NCBI GenBank assembly: GCA_946555345.1
Contig: CAMNSS010000019.1
Span: 1 to 59,986, forward strand
DNA: 59,986 nucleotides
Source of the DNA: an uncultured Eubacterium sp.
Lineage (GTDB): Bacteria; Bacillota; Clostridia; Peptostreptococcales; Anaerovoracaceae
Direction: 5' to 3'
The position numbers were made by a program, and so were the translations under genes. The notes under the pieces are model-generated. The model saw nothing but the letters and a program-made list of their open reading frames with translations. It was not told where the DNA came from and did no database searches. Positions 42,598 through 51,493 of the stretch are shown piece by piece (the stretch's first letter is position 1; the number at the start of each line of letters is the position of its first letter).

Positions 42598-43695
42598 TTA
42601 ATGGCAGATTATTTTTCCCGTTTCTTCATCAAACACATGAATTTTCTGTACATCGAGTTCCAGCTCTACATCTTCCCCAACCTGGATATCCGTTCCCGAT
42701 GGAACTCTGGCGATGAGCTTTTGCCCGTCACAGGCCAAATATAAAAACAGCTCCGCCCCCATCATTTCCGCCAGATCCACATGGGCTGAAACGACGGCAG
42801 GCTTTTTCCTGCCCCGAAAACCGCCTTTGATATAGATATCCTCCGGGCGGATTCCCATGATGGCCTCCCGCCCCGCATAAGGAAGAATCGCTTCCTGTTT
42901 CACCGGAATGCGGCTGCCTGCGTACAGCAAATCGCAGGAATCCCCCGCTTTGGCTACTGCCGCATGGATAAAGTTCATCTGCGGCGAACCGATAAACCCA
43001 GCGACGAACAGATTGCACGGGGCATTGTACAGCTTCTGCGGCGTATCGCACTGCTGTATGACGCCATCCTTCATCACCACGATCCGGTCGCCCATGGTCA
43101 TCGCTTCCGTCTGGTCGTGCGTCACGTAGACGAAAGTCGTCTGCAAACGTTTGTGAAGCGCTGCGATTTGCCCACGCATCTCCGTGCGCAGCTTCGCATC
43201 CAAATTAGAGAGCGGTTCATCCAATAGGAAAACCGCTGGGTCCCGGACCATTGCGCGTCCCAGCGCCACGCGCTGTCTTTGTCCGCCTGACAGAGCCTTC
43301 GGCTTCCGGTCTAGGTATTGCTCCAGTTCCAGTATGCGGGCGGCGTTTTTCACCTTCTGGTCGATGATATCCTTCGGCGTTTTACGCAGTTCCAACGCAA
43401 AAGCCATATTTTTGTAAACCGTCATATGCGGATACAACGCATAATTCTGGAATACCATAGCGATATCGCGGTTTTTCGGCGGCACATCGTTGACGCATTC
43501 CCCGCCGATAAAAAGCTTGCCGCCGCTGACGTCTTCCAGCCCGGCGATCATCCGCAGCGTCGTTGACTTGCCGCATCCCGACGGTCCCACCAGCACGATA
43601 AATTCTTTATCCCTGATTTCCAGATTCAAATCAGGAATAACCGTCACGCCGTTGTCATACGTTTTGACGATATTTTGAAATGAAATATTTGCCAT
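42598..43695 (-). CDS. Carbohydrate ABC importer ATP-binding protein (MsmK/UgpC-type)
   Basis: A 365-residue ATPase of the sugar-importer class. Walker A is GPSGCGKST, the signature is LSGGQRQRVALGRAM, Walker B is VFLLDEPLSNLDA, and a C-terminal OB-type regulatory domain includes MGIRPEDIY. It powers the permease pair encoded just upstream. The four-gene order is substrate-binding protein, MalF-like, MalG-like, ATPase, all minus strand with short gaps. Unlike many Firmicutes, where one shared MsmX serves several importers, this system carries its own. Confidence 0.95.
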   Translation of the reverse strand: MANISFQNIVKTYDNGVTVIPDLNLEIRDKEFIVLVGPSGCGKSTTLRMIAGLEDVSGGKLFIGGECVNDVPPKNRDIAMVFQNYALYPHMTVYKNMAFALELRKTPKDIIDQKVKNAARILELEQYLDRKPKALSGGQRQRVALGRAMVRDPAVFLLDEPLSNLDAKLRTEMRGQIAALHKRLQTTFVYVTHDQTEAMTMGDRIVVMKDGVIQQCDTPQKLYNAPCNLFVAGFIGSPQMNFIHAAVAKAGDSCDLLYAGSRIPVKQEAILPYAGREAIMGIRPEDIYIKGGFRGRKKPAVVSAHVDLAEMMGAELFLYLACDGQKLIARVPSGTDIQVGEDVELELDVQKIHVFDEETGKIICH

Positions 43696-43709
43696 TTTGA
43701 GAACGCCTC

Positions 43710-44552
43710 CTAACCCTTTACTGCGCCTGCCGCCACGCCCTTGATGATATACTTCTGTCCTGCCAGGTACACGATGATGACCGGAATAACCGTGAGCATG
43801 ATGCTGGCCATCATCGGTCCCATTTCCACGCTCCCGTAGCTTCCCCTGAAATACTGGATCAGCATCGGTATGGTTTTATAGGACTTAATGTCCAGAACCA
43901 AAGTCGGAAGGAGATAGTCGTTCCAAATCCACATCGCTTCCAGAACCCCTACCGATACCAGTGTCGGGCGCAAAATCGGCAGCACCACCAGAAAATACGT
44001 TTGAACCGGGTTGCATCCATCTATCATGGAAGCCTCCTCGATTTCCAAAGGAATGGATTTCATGAACCCTGCAAACAGGAAGACAGCCAGCCCCGCGCCA
44101 AAGCCCAGGTAAATGACCCAGATATTCCACGGCGTGTTCAAATGCAGGCGGTCTGCCGTCTGGGACAACGTGAACATCACCATCTGGAAGGGAACGACCA
44201 TGGAAAAGACAAAGAGGTAATACAAAGACTTAGCCCACTTGCGCTTCACCCGGGTGATGAACCATGCGCACATCGAACAAAAAAGCAGGATCGCCGCAAC
44301 GGACGTCACCGTGATCACCAGGCTGTATCCCAGGCTTGCCAAAAAACCTTTCGACGCAATGGCATTCACAAAGTTTTCCAGGCCTGCGAAACTTTCCGCA
44401 TCAGGCAGGGAAAACGCACCGGCTGTCGTAATCGAGCGTTCCTGTTTTAATGAATTCATCAAAATCATAAAAACAGGATACAAGTATAAAACCGCCAAGA
44501 TGGCCAGCGCGGCCACCAGGATGCTGTTTTTGGCTGGATTTCGCTTTCTCAT
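43710..44552 (-). CDS. Carbohydrate ABC transporter permease (MalG-like)
   Basis: A 280-residue inner-membrane permease with six helices and the EAA loop as IPLEIEEASMIDGCNPVQTYFLV. The ATG at 44552 follows GGAGGTG and overlaps the stop of the MalF-like gene (TAATG), so translation is coupled. Pairs with the preceding permease. Confidence 0.94.
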   Translation of the reverse strand: MRKRNPAKNSILVAALAILAVLYLYPVFMILMNSLKQERSITTAGAFSLPDAESFAGLENFVNAIASKGFLASLGYSLVITVTSVAAILLFCSMCAWFITRVKRKWAKSLYYLFVFSMVVPFQMVMFTLSQTADRLHLNTPWNIWVIYLGFGAGLAVFLFAGFMKSIPLEIEEASMIDGCNPVQTYFLVVLPILRPTLVSVGVLEAMWIWNDYLLPTLVLDIKSYKTIPMLIQYFRGSYGSVEMGPMMASIMLTVIPVIIVYLAGQKYIIKGVAAGAVKG

Positions 44553-45403
44553 TACTGCTGCACCTCCTTCGCCCTTGTCGCCCGAAGCTGTACCAAGGAA
44601 ATCGCAATCACCACGATACAGAAAATAACGGCCTCGGCTTGCCCATATCCCTTCCACTGCATCCCGGCACGGGCATAAAATGTATTGTATATGTTAAGCG
44701 CCAGCATTTCCGTAGCGTGGGCAGGCTCTCCCGCAGTCAGCGCCAAGTTCTGGTCAAACAGTTTAAAGGAATTGGTCAGCGTCAAGAATACACAGATCGT
44801 AACCGAGGGCATGACCATCGGCAGCTTAATCCGCCATAAAGCCTTCCACGAAGAAGCGCCATCGATCTGCGCCGCTTCCAGCAGATCATCCGGTACATTC
44901 TGGAGGCCTGCGATATAGATGATCATCATGTACCCGATCTGCTGCCAGCACATGAGGATGATCAAGCCCCAGTACCCGGCAGGGGCATTCAGCGCCAGCA
45001 GGGGCTTTCCTGCAATAGAAAGCACGCCGTTAATCAGGATCTGCCAGATATACCCAAGCACGATACCGCCGATCAAGTTCGGCATGAAAAACACGGTACG
45101 GAACACATTTGTTCCCTTAAGTTTTTTCGTCAGCGCCAGCGCCAGCGCAAAGCCGAGAACGTTAATCAAAATCACCGATACAACCGCAAATACGGCTGTA
45201 AACCGAAAAGAACTGCCAAACGAACGATCTGCAAATACATGGGTGAAATTTGAAAAGCCTGCCCATTGCGCATTATCGATCGTCGTAAAACTGCAAAAAG
45301 AAAGATATAAGCCTTGTATAAACGGCATGATAAATCCAATGGCAAAGGCCGCCAGCGCAGGTCCTACGAAAAACGGGGCATACCGTTTTAATGCCTTTTC
45401 CAT
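44552..45403 (-). CDS. Carbohydrate ABC transporter permease (MalF-like)
   Basis: A 283-residue permease with six helices starting at APFFVGPALAAFAIGF. The EAA loop is VPDDLLEAAQIDGASSWKAL. The ATG at 45403 has GGGAGG upstream; the longer open frame has no ribosome site. It lies about 75 bases after the substrate-binding protein gene and is coupled to the MalG-like gene. Confidence 0.94.
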   Translation of the reverse strand: MEKALKRYAPFFVGPALAAFAIGFIMPFIQGLYLSFCSFTTIDNAQWAGFSNFTHVFADRSFGSSFRFTAVFAVVSVILINVLGFALALALTKKLKGTNVFRTVFFMPNLIGGIVLGYIWQILINGVLSIAGKPLLALNAPAGYWGLIILMCWQQIGYMMIIYIAGLQNVPDDLLEAAQIDGASSWKALWRIKLPMVMPSVTICVFLTLTNSFKLFDQNLALTAGEPAHATEMLALNIYNTFYARAGMQWKGYGQAEAVIFCIVVIAISLVQLRATRAKEVQQ

Positions 45404-45478
45404 AAAACACCTCCCGAATCGCCAAAACGGGACAGGCCGTATTCCCGCCTGCCCCAGCAAATACATGATTCCCGCATC

Positions 45479-46771
45479 CTATTCCCGGTTCGCCAGATCG
45501 TATTCATCCGCCCAGCCGCCGACAAATGCAGCGGTGACTGCTTCCCAGTTGGCATCCGTCGGATCAGCGGCATACGCCGTCAAAGCAGAACCGACGCCAT
45601 TTTTCCATTCCTCCGACGGCATAGTGGAAAAACTCCAAGCTACGGGGACTTTGCCTGCCGCAAGGTTTTCCGCATCCTGCCGCACGAATACATTCGGTGT
45701 TTCCACGGCATTTTGGAATGGAATGATAAAGCCCATGTCGTTTGCCATCGCCTTCGTTCCCGTATCAGAGCTTACGCACCAGTTGATGAATGCCAGCGTC
45801 GCATCGATATCCGCCTGGTCTGCCTGGCTGTTGACGCACCAGTAGTTTTCCGTACCCGTGCAAAGCCCCTGCTCCGATTCATTGCCAGCGCCGATATAAA
45901 TCGGGAGCATCGCCAGCGCATCGTCGCCCAGTTCTTCGGACAAGTCATTGTATTCCCAAGAGCCATTCTGGAAAAACACGGCTTCCTGCGCCAAAAACTC
46001 ATTCCGGGAATCGTCCCCCGTCTTGGCTGCCAGCTCCTTGCCATCGCAAGTCGCATTATTGATATATAAATCGAAGATCGCCCTATAGTTATCGAGATAC
46101 GTTCCCTTGACCGCCGCTGAGGAAGTAACGCCTTCCTCTTTGTATTCAAAGTACAGCGGCAGGTTTGCCAGGTGCGTCTTGAACCGCCAGTCGGAGGAAG
46201 CATCCATCCCGGCCGATGTAAACGCCGTAAATCCCAGCTTATCAGAACGTGCCGAGATATCCTCTGCCACATCCTTTAAATCGTCAAATGACTGGATATC
46301 CGAAAGGCTGTAGCCTGCTTTTTTCAAAAGCTTCGTATTGGTAATCAGCCCGTATGATTCGATCAGGTAAGCGACGCCATATACGGATTCGCCTTCGATC
46401 AGTGCATAATCATCACTGACTAACTGCCCATAAATGTCCGAACCCGACAGATCCAGGCAATAATCCTTCCAGTTTGCAAGCCCGACAGGGCCGTTTACCT
46501 GAAACAGCGTAGGCGCCCCGTCTTTTCCCATCTCACTCATCAGCGTTGTCTCGTATTCGCCCGATGCCGCTGTCACGACGGTAACATCCACTCCGGTTTC
46601 CTTTGTATAGGCATCGGCGAGCTTCTGCCACGCTTCGTCCTGTTCCGGTTTGAAGTTCAGAAAATATACAGAACCTTCCGCTGAATCTTTGCCGCCGCTT
46701 CCGCCGCACCCTGCCAGCGCAGACGCCGCCAGTACGCATAACAGCAGCACCGATAAAATCTTTTTCCCCAT
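45479..46771 (-). CDS. Sugar ABC transporter substrate-binding lipoprotein
   Basis: A 430-residue family 1 extracellular solute-binding protein. A lipoprotein signal (KKILSVLLLCVLAASALAGC) ends in lipobox LAGC with the acylated cysteine near residue 22, followed by a Gly/Ser linker. The body (VYFLNFKPEQDEAWQKLADA onward) is the usual two-lobed sugar binder. The ATG at 46771 has GGAGG eight bases upstream. It captures the sugar outside the membrane; with glucokinase divergent next door, glucose-containing oligosaccharides are likely. Confidence 0.93.
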   Translation of the reverse strand: MGKKILSVLLLCVLAASALAGCGGSGGKDSAEGSVYFLNFKPEQDEAWQKLADAYTKETGVDVTVVTAASGEYETTLMSEMGKDGAPTLFQVNGPVGLANWKDYCLDLSGSDIYGQLVSDDYALIEGESVYGVAYLIESYGLITNTKLLKKAGYSLSDIQSFDDLKDVAEDISARSDKLGFTAFTSAGMDASSDWRFKTHLANLPLYFEYKEEGVTSSAAVKGTYLDNYRAIFDLYINNATCDGKELAAKTGDDSRNEFLAQEAVFFQNGSWEYNDLSEELGDDALAMLPIYIGAGNESEQGLCTGTENYWCVNSQADQADIDATLAFINWCVSSDTGTKAMANDMGFIIPFQNAVETPNVFVRQDAENLAAGKVPVAWSFSTMPSEEWKNGVGSALTAYAADPTDANWEAVTAAFVGGWADEYDLANRE

Positions 46772-46998
46772 GAAAATCTCCTCCATCCCTGCATTTCATG
46801 CCGATTTCCGTTTTCGGTGACCAAAATCATCCTATAGGAATATTTTGCGGCAGATCGTCGGATCTCATACTATTTTTTTCATATTTTTTATTAAGTTCTA
46901 CCAGCGGCGGTAAAACTATATTTAAAAGGCTTTCTTTTCTTCTAAATAAAGGGGGATCGCATTGATAGGAGAGAATGCATCAAATTTTCTTAAATCTA

Positions 46999-47007
46999 TG
47001 GTATACT
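46999..47007 (+). promoter_or_regulatory. Extended -10 promoter for glucokinase
   Basis: TGGTATACT is an extended -10 element 33 bases upstream of the glucokinase ATG, with no good -35. It lies in the 268-base divergent region between the ABC importer and glk. Confidence 0.5.
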
Positions 47008-47039
47008 GGCTATATACGGCCATGAAGGAGGTATTTCTG

Positions 47040-48089
47040 ATGATAATGACACTCGATATCGGCGGGACGAAGACAATGTGGGCGTTCTGGGGAAAGGACG
47101 GTCTCGTGCAAAGCGGCCGGCGGCCGACCGAAACGATCGGTGATTTTACCGTGCTGATCCAGGAACTGATCGGCGAAATGAGGAATCGAAACAGCCAAGG
47201 CGGGCGGGATGGACGCAATGTCCAAGACAAACGGGACGGTCAAGACCAGCAGGACGTCCAAGGCGGCCAGCAAATCGACGCCCTCTGCATCGCCCTGGCC
47301 GGCTCCGTCACGGGCGATCGGTTTGAACTGACCAATACGGGGCAGGTCATCGACCTAGCGCAAATCAGAAAGAGCTTTCCTGAAATTGCCCAGATCGCAT
47401 TCATCAACGACCTGGAATCCCTCGCGCATTCCCTGCCCCGCCTCACGAGGGAAAATCAACTGATGCAATTTCGCAAAGGCGATGCGAAAAAAAGCGGTAC
47501 CAGCGATGCGAAAGAAAGCGCAAAGGGCGCGAAAGCGATCCTCTCCATCGGCACCGGGCTTGGCGTATCCGCCGTCACCAGGGAAGGCGTCGTCCTCCCT
47601 TCCGAAGGCGGACACGTAGATTTTGCACCGCAGAATGACAGACAGCGGCAGCTACTTGACCGCTTGGGGAAAAAATACGGCCATGTCAGCTACGAACGGC
47701 TGCTTTCCGGCCAAGGGCTTTCAAACATCTATGAAGCTGTTTCCCAAACAGCGGATGCAGTCCCTTCCGAAATCACAAAAGCTGCGCTGGCCGATGATCC
47801 TGCCGCTTGCCAAACATTCGGCCTGTTTACGGAAATCCTCGGCGCAGCGTGCGGCAATTTCGCCCTCACCTTCCTCTCCTCCGGCGGCATCTACCTGGGC
47901 GGCGGCATGATGCCAAAAATTTTTCCCCTCATCGATAAAAACATCTTTGAAGACGCTTTCACCGCCAAGGGGCGTTTTCGTCCTTATTTACAACAGCTTC
48001 CCGTCTATGTCATTTTAGATGAAACCGCGCCTTCCATCGGTGCGGCGGCATACGGCGAAAAACGATTAAGGCAATCAGCCCATCTTTAA
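47040..48089 (+). CDS. glk: Glucokinase (Glk, E. coli-type)
   Basis: A 349-residue kinase of the Glk family rather than ROK. The phosphate loop is LDIGGTKTMWAFWG; FINDLESLAHSL holds the catalytic Asp region; GTGLGVSAV, SEGGHVDFAPQND, YERLLSGQGLSNIYEAV and SSGGIYLGGGMMPK follow in the order known for E. coli Glk. It phosphorylates glucose with ATP. Two low-complexity inserts interrupt it: a Gln/Asp/Arg/Gly run near residues 46-78 and a Lys/Ser/Asp/Ala run near 145-165, the latter from a short DNA repeat. The ATG at 47040 follows AAGGAGG by eight bases. Divergent from the ABC importer. Confidence 0.9.
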   Translation: MIMTLDIGGTKTMWAFWGKDGLVQSGRRPTETIGDFTVLIQELIGEMRNRNSQGGRDGRNVQDKRDGQDQQDVQGGQQIDALCIALAGSVTGDRFELTNTGQVIDLAQIRKSFPEIAQIAFINDLESLAHSLPRLTRENQLMQFRKGDAKKSGTSDAKESAKGAKAILSIGTGLGVSAVTREGVVLPSEGGHVDFAPQNDRQRQLLDRLGKKYGHVSYERLLSGQGLSNIYEAVSQTADAVPSEITKAALADDPAACQTFGLFTEILGAACGNFALTFLSSGGIYLGGGMMPKIFPLIDKNIFEDAFTAKGRFRPYLQQLPVYVILDETAPSIGAAAYGEKRLRQSAHL

Positions 48090-48169
48090 AGCGGGCGTTT
48101 CCAGCTATGCCATCCGGTTTGCGGCGGACGGTTCAGCCCCATGCCACGCTGTTTTTGAAACGAGCGCTT

Positions 48170-51100
48170 TTACCCATGCCGCCCGGTTTTTGAGGAGAGC
48201 TTTTTTAACCATTCTGCTTTCCCTGCGGCCAGTTCTTTCGCCTCTGCCCGCCACGTCCAGTTGCCTTCGGCCTTGCCCGGCACATTCATGCGCCCTGTAT
48301 CATCAATGCCCAGCAGATCCTGCAGCTGGATGATGACCCATGCGGCCTCGCTTTCATATAACTTCTCGATGATCTCATCCGGCGTTTTCGGAACGCCCGA
48401 ATCCTTGCACCAGCCCGCCAAGGTCTGGTTATCGTGCGTCCCCGTGTAAAAGACGCGCCGCTTTGCCTCTGCGCTTGACAGGTTTTCCATTTCATCTGCG
48501 GATAGCTGGTACACCAGCATCCCCGGATAGCCAGATAGCTTGATCAGGTTATGCACCTGGGCGTCCAGGAAACCTAAATCCTCCGCAATGAACGGCAGCC
48601 GGCCGAGCCTTTCTTCCAGGAATGAGAAAAATTCCTTTCCCGCGCCCGGAATCCACCAGCCATCGCGCGGGGTCTTTCCCGCAGGGACAGCAAAAAACGC
48701 CGAAAAGCTCCTGAAATGATCCAGGCGGATATAATCATAATATTCCATTGCGCTTGAAATGCGCATAAGCCACCACTCATATCCATGCGCTTTCAAGTAG
48801 TCCCAGTCGTACAACGGGTTGCCCCAGTGCTGTCCATCCTCGCTGAAATAATCAGGCGGCACGCCTGCGCCCGCCAGCGGATATCCATCCGTTCCCAGGA
48901 GGAAAATTTCACGATGCGCCCAGGTGTCCGCACTATCGACGCCTACATAGACAGGAATATCGCCGATGATGGAAATTCCTTTTCCGTTAGCGTAATCCTT
49001 CACCTGTAACCACCTTCGCCAGAAAGCGAACTGCTCCTGCTTAATTTTTTCCAAATCCGCCTTTTTATGGATTCTCCACCAATCGAGGTTCTCCCTGTCC
49101 CGTTCTGCCTGCGGCCACTCCTGCCACGGTGCGCCTTCAAAATGCGCTTTCAGCACAACGTACAGCGCATAATCCTCCAGCCAATAGCTTTCCTTTTCAC
49201 AGAATGCCTGATAGCCTGACATATCTACATGATAACCAGGGTCTGAAAGCTGCGGATTGCCCGCAAAAACGCAAGGGCTTGCATAAGGAGAACCGCTCAT
49301 CTGATCCGCTGGGTTCAGCGGCAAAATCTGCCACAGCTTTTGCCCCGCCGCTTCCAAGTAATCGGTGAACGCTTCGGCCTGGCGATCCAGCCGCCCAGAC
49401 GGCAGGGACGATACATGGCAGAGGATTCCGCTGCTGCGGGATAGCTTTCGGGAAGCGGGCCTCTTGCGGCTGCAATAGAGCAGCCTCGCCGAAACAGCGG
49501 GCAAGGTCAGGGACAGCACGCCATCTTTCAAAACAGACGCATCCGAGCCGCCTTGGCTCGGTTCATCTTTATCCAAGTCATATTGCTCCGAGCCGCTTTC
49601 GTCTTGCCCTGGAAAGCCCCCATCTGGCAAAAGCACCTCTGAGGAAAGCAAATCAAGCACATATTCTGTCCGTTCCGGCAGCTGAATCATTGCATCGGCA
49701 GATCCGAAAATGTCCCGGTTGACAACGGCGATGACCGCTTCCCCTGCATTTTCATCATACCGCTCACAGACCAGCACATGTTCGCCCTGCCACGAAAAGC
49801 GATATGCCCCGTCCCGCAAAACGCTGTACTGCTTTCGCAGAAGCGCCAGCATCCGGTAATGCGCCAAAAGTTCCTGGTCTTCATTTCCCCAAGGATATGT
49901 GCCGCGGTTATACGGATCGGAAAACCCCTGTGCGCCCGCTTCATCCCCATAATAGAGACAAGGCACGCCCGGAAGCGCATATTGCAAGAGCGAAAGGACT
50001 TTCAGCCTGTTTTGCGCCAGCGAAAGCTTATCCGCAGGCAGCCTGTACGTTTCCTTTTCCACCTCGGAAAGCCCAGAAGGCGCATCTCCCAGCATCGTCA
50101 AAATCCGCACCCTGTCGTGGCTGCCGATCAAATTTAACGCCCCGTAAAAATTCTCCGTCGGATAATTTTCCGCCAGGCTGGCAATCCTCCGCACTGCTCC
50201 CTCCGCCGAGCATTTGCCCAGCATATAATCGAGCAGCAGCTCGCGCACGGGGTAATTCATCGTTGCATCCAGCTCATCGCCGAGAAAATACCGCCGCTGC
50301 ACGCCGTAGCTGACCTTATTGCTGGCATCCTCCCAGACCTCCCCCATGAGCAGGCCATCCGGGTCGGTTTCTTTGATTGCCGCACGGATTCCCGCGATGA
50401 AATCATCGGGAAGCTCATCCGCCACATCGAGCCGCCAGCCAGAAGCGCCGGCTTTCATCCACTTGCGGATCACGCTGTCTGGATTCCCATAAATGAACGC
50501 GCGGTATGCCGGATTGTTTTCATCCACATCCGGCAGATCCATAACGCCCCACCAGCTTTCGTATTCATCGGGAAACGCCATGAATTTATACCAGGCATAA
50601 TAAGGGGATTCCTCTCCCTGGCAAGCTCCCAGGACAGGGTAATTCCCCTGCTTGTTAAAATAGATGCTGTCTGCCCCCGTATGGTTGAAGACGCCATCCA
50701 GGATCAGCCTGATGCCGAGCCGCCCAGCATCTTCTGCCAGCGTGCGGAAATCTTCTTCCGTTCCCAGCGCAGGGTCAATCTCCATATAGTCTGCCGTGTC
50801 GTAGCGGTGATTGCTCTGCGCCTTGAAAACCGGGTTGAGATAAATTGCCCCTGCGCCCATGCTTTTCAGGTAAAAGAGCTTGCTACGGATTCCTGAAAGG
50901 CTTCCGCCAAAGAACGGCCAGCGCGTGACCTCGCCCTTCGCATTGCGGGTATAATACGGCGTATCGTTCCAATCCTGCTGGATCACGCGGCGCGGGCCTT
51001 TCCAATCCTGCTTTCTCGCCGCATTTTTTTGCCGTTCCAGCCAGCCATCGTCCCTGGCAAACCGATCGGGAAAGATCTGGTATACGATCGCATCCTTGTA

Positions 51101-51493
51101 CCAGGAAGGCACAGGAACAGGCTGGCAGACCGTAATCTGGAATGCCGGAGGCTCTCCCTCATAAAGCTCCCCTTCCCCGCCAAGCTGCTGCCGGTTGTTG
51201 CCGTAATAAAATCTGTTTTCCCCATCCTGGAGGATAAAATAATACCAGCATAAATCCGCCGTATCGCTGACGATGGCCGAAACGCAAAACCGCTGCATTC
51301 CAGCGGAAAGCGCCGTGTCCTTCATGGGCAGCAGTTTCTCCCCATCAAGCGGATGCCACAGGCGCAGGCTGCATGATAAGCCAGCGGGGGCATCCTCCAC
51401 CGTAAGTGAAAAAGTGATTTCCTGCCCCACGCAAACAGCCCCCGCAGGATTGCGGCATTCACGCTGCTGCGAATTGTGGTAACACCTTAGCAT
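48170..51493 (-). CDS. Fused GH13 amylase/neopullulanase and GH77 4-alpha-glucanotransferase
   Basis: A 1107-residue bifunctional enzyme. After an N-terminal beta domain of about 130 residues comes a GH13 barrel with the nucleophile in SGWRLDVADE, acid/base in LLMGEVWED and the third acid in LIGSHDRVR. An acidic linker (QDESGSEQYDLDKDEP) leads at about residue 680 to a complete GH77 domain: SSGILCHVSSLPSG, IIGDIPVYVG, YIRLDHFRSF, FIAEDLGFL and GTHDNQTLAGW. It would cut and rearrange alpha-1,4 glucans, complementing GlgP. The ATG overlaps the end of glgA by seven bases and follows GAAGGAG, so it belongs to the glycogen operon. Confidence 0.95.
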   Translation of the reverse strand: MLRCYHNSQQRECRNPAGAVCVGQEITFSLTVEDAPAGLSCSLRLWHPLDGEKLLPMKDTALSAGMQRFCVSAIVSDTADLCWYYFILQDGENRFYYGNNRQQLGGEGELYEGEPPAFQITVCQPVPVPSWYKDAIVYQIFPDRFARDDGWLERQKNAARKQDWKGPRRVIQQDWNDTPYYTRNAKGEVTRWPFFGGSLSGIRSKLFYLKSMGAGAIYLNPVFKAQSNHRYDTADYMEIDPALGTEEDFRTLAEDAGRLGIRLILDGVFNHTGADSIYFNKQGNYPVLGACQGEESPYYAWYKFMAFPDEYESWWGVMDLPDVDENNPAYRAFIYGNPDSVIRKWMKAGASGWRLDVADELPDDFIAGIRAAIKETDPDGLLMGEVWEDASNKVSYGVQRRYFLGDELDATMNYPVRELLLDYMLGKCSAEGAVRRIASLAENYPTENFYGALNLIGSHDRVRILTMLGDAPSGLSEVEKETYRLPADKLSLAQNRLKVLSLLQYALPGVPCLYYGDEAGAQGFSDPYNRGTYPWGNEDQELLAHYRMLALLRKQYSVLRDGAYRFSWQGEHVLVCERYDENAGEAVIAVVNRDIFGSADAMIQLPERTEYVLDLLSSEVLLPDGGFPGQDESGSEQYDLDKDEPSQGGSDASVLKDGVLSLTLPAVSARLLYCSRKRPASRKLSRSSGILCHVSSLPSGRLDRQAEAFTDYLEAAGQKLWQILPLNPADQMSGSPYASPCVFAGNPQLSDPGYHVDMSGYQAFCEKESYWLEDYALYVVLKAHFEGAPWQEWPQAERDRENLDWWRIHKKADLEKIKQEQFAFWRRWLQVKDYANGKGISIIGDIPVYVGVDSADTWAHREIFLLGTDGYPLAGAGVPPDYFSEDGQHWGNPLYDWDYLKAHGYEWWLMRISSAMEYYDYIRLDHFRSFSAFFAVPAGKTPRDGWWIPGAGKEFFSFLEERLGRLPFIAEDLGFLDAQVHNLIKLSGYPGMLVYQLSADEMENLSSAEAKRRVFYTGTHDNQTLAGWCKDSGVPKTPDEIIEKLYESEAAWVIIQLQDLLGIDDTGRMNVPGKAEGNWTWRAEAKELAAGKAEWLKKLSSKTGRHG

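Noticed and set aside
47040-48089. ROK-family sugar kinase or repressor
   Set aside because: Motif order (SEGGHVDFAP, SGQGLSNIYEAV, GGIYLGGGMMPK) matches Glk-type glucokinase, and there is no DNA-binding domain.
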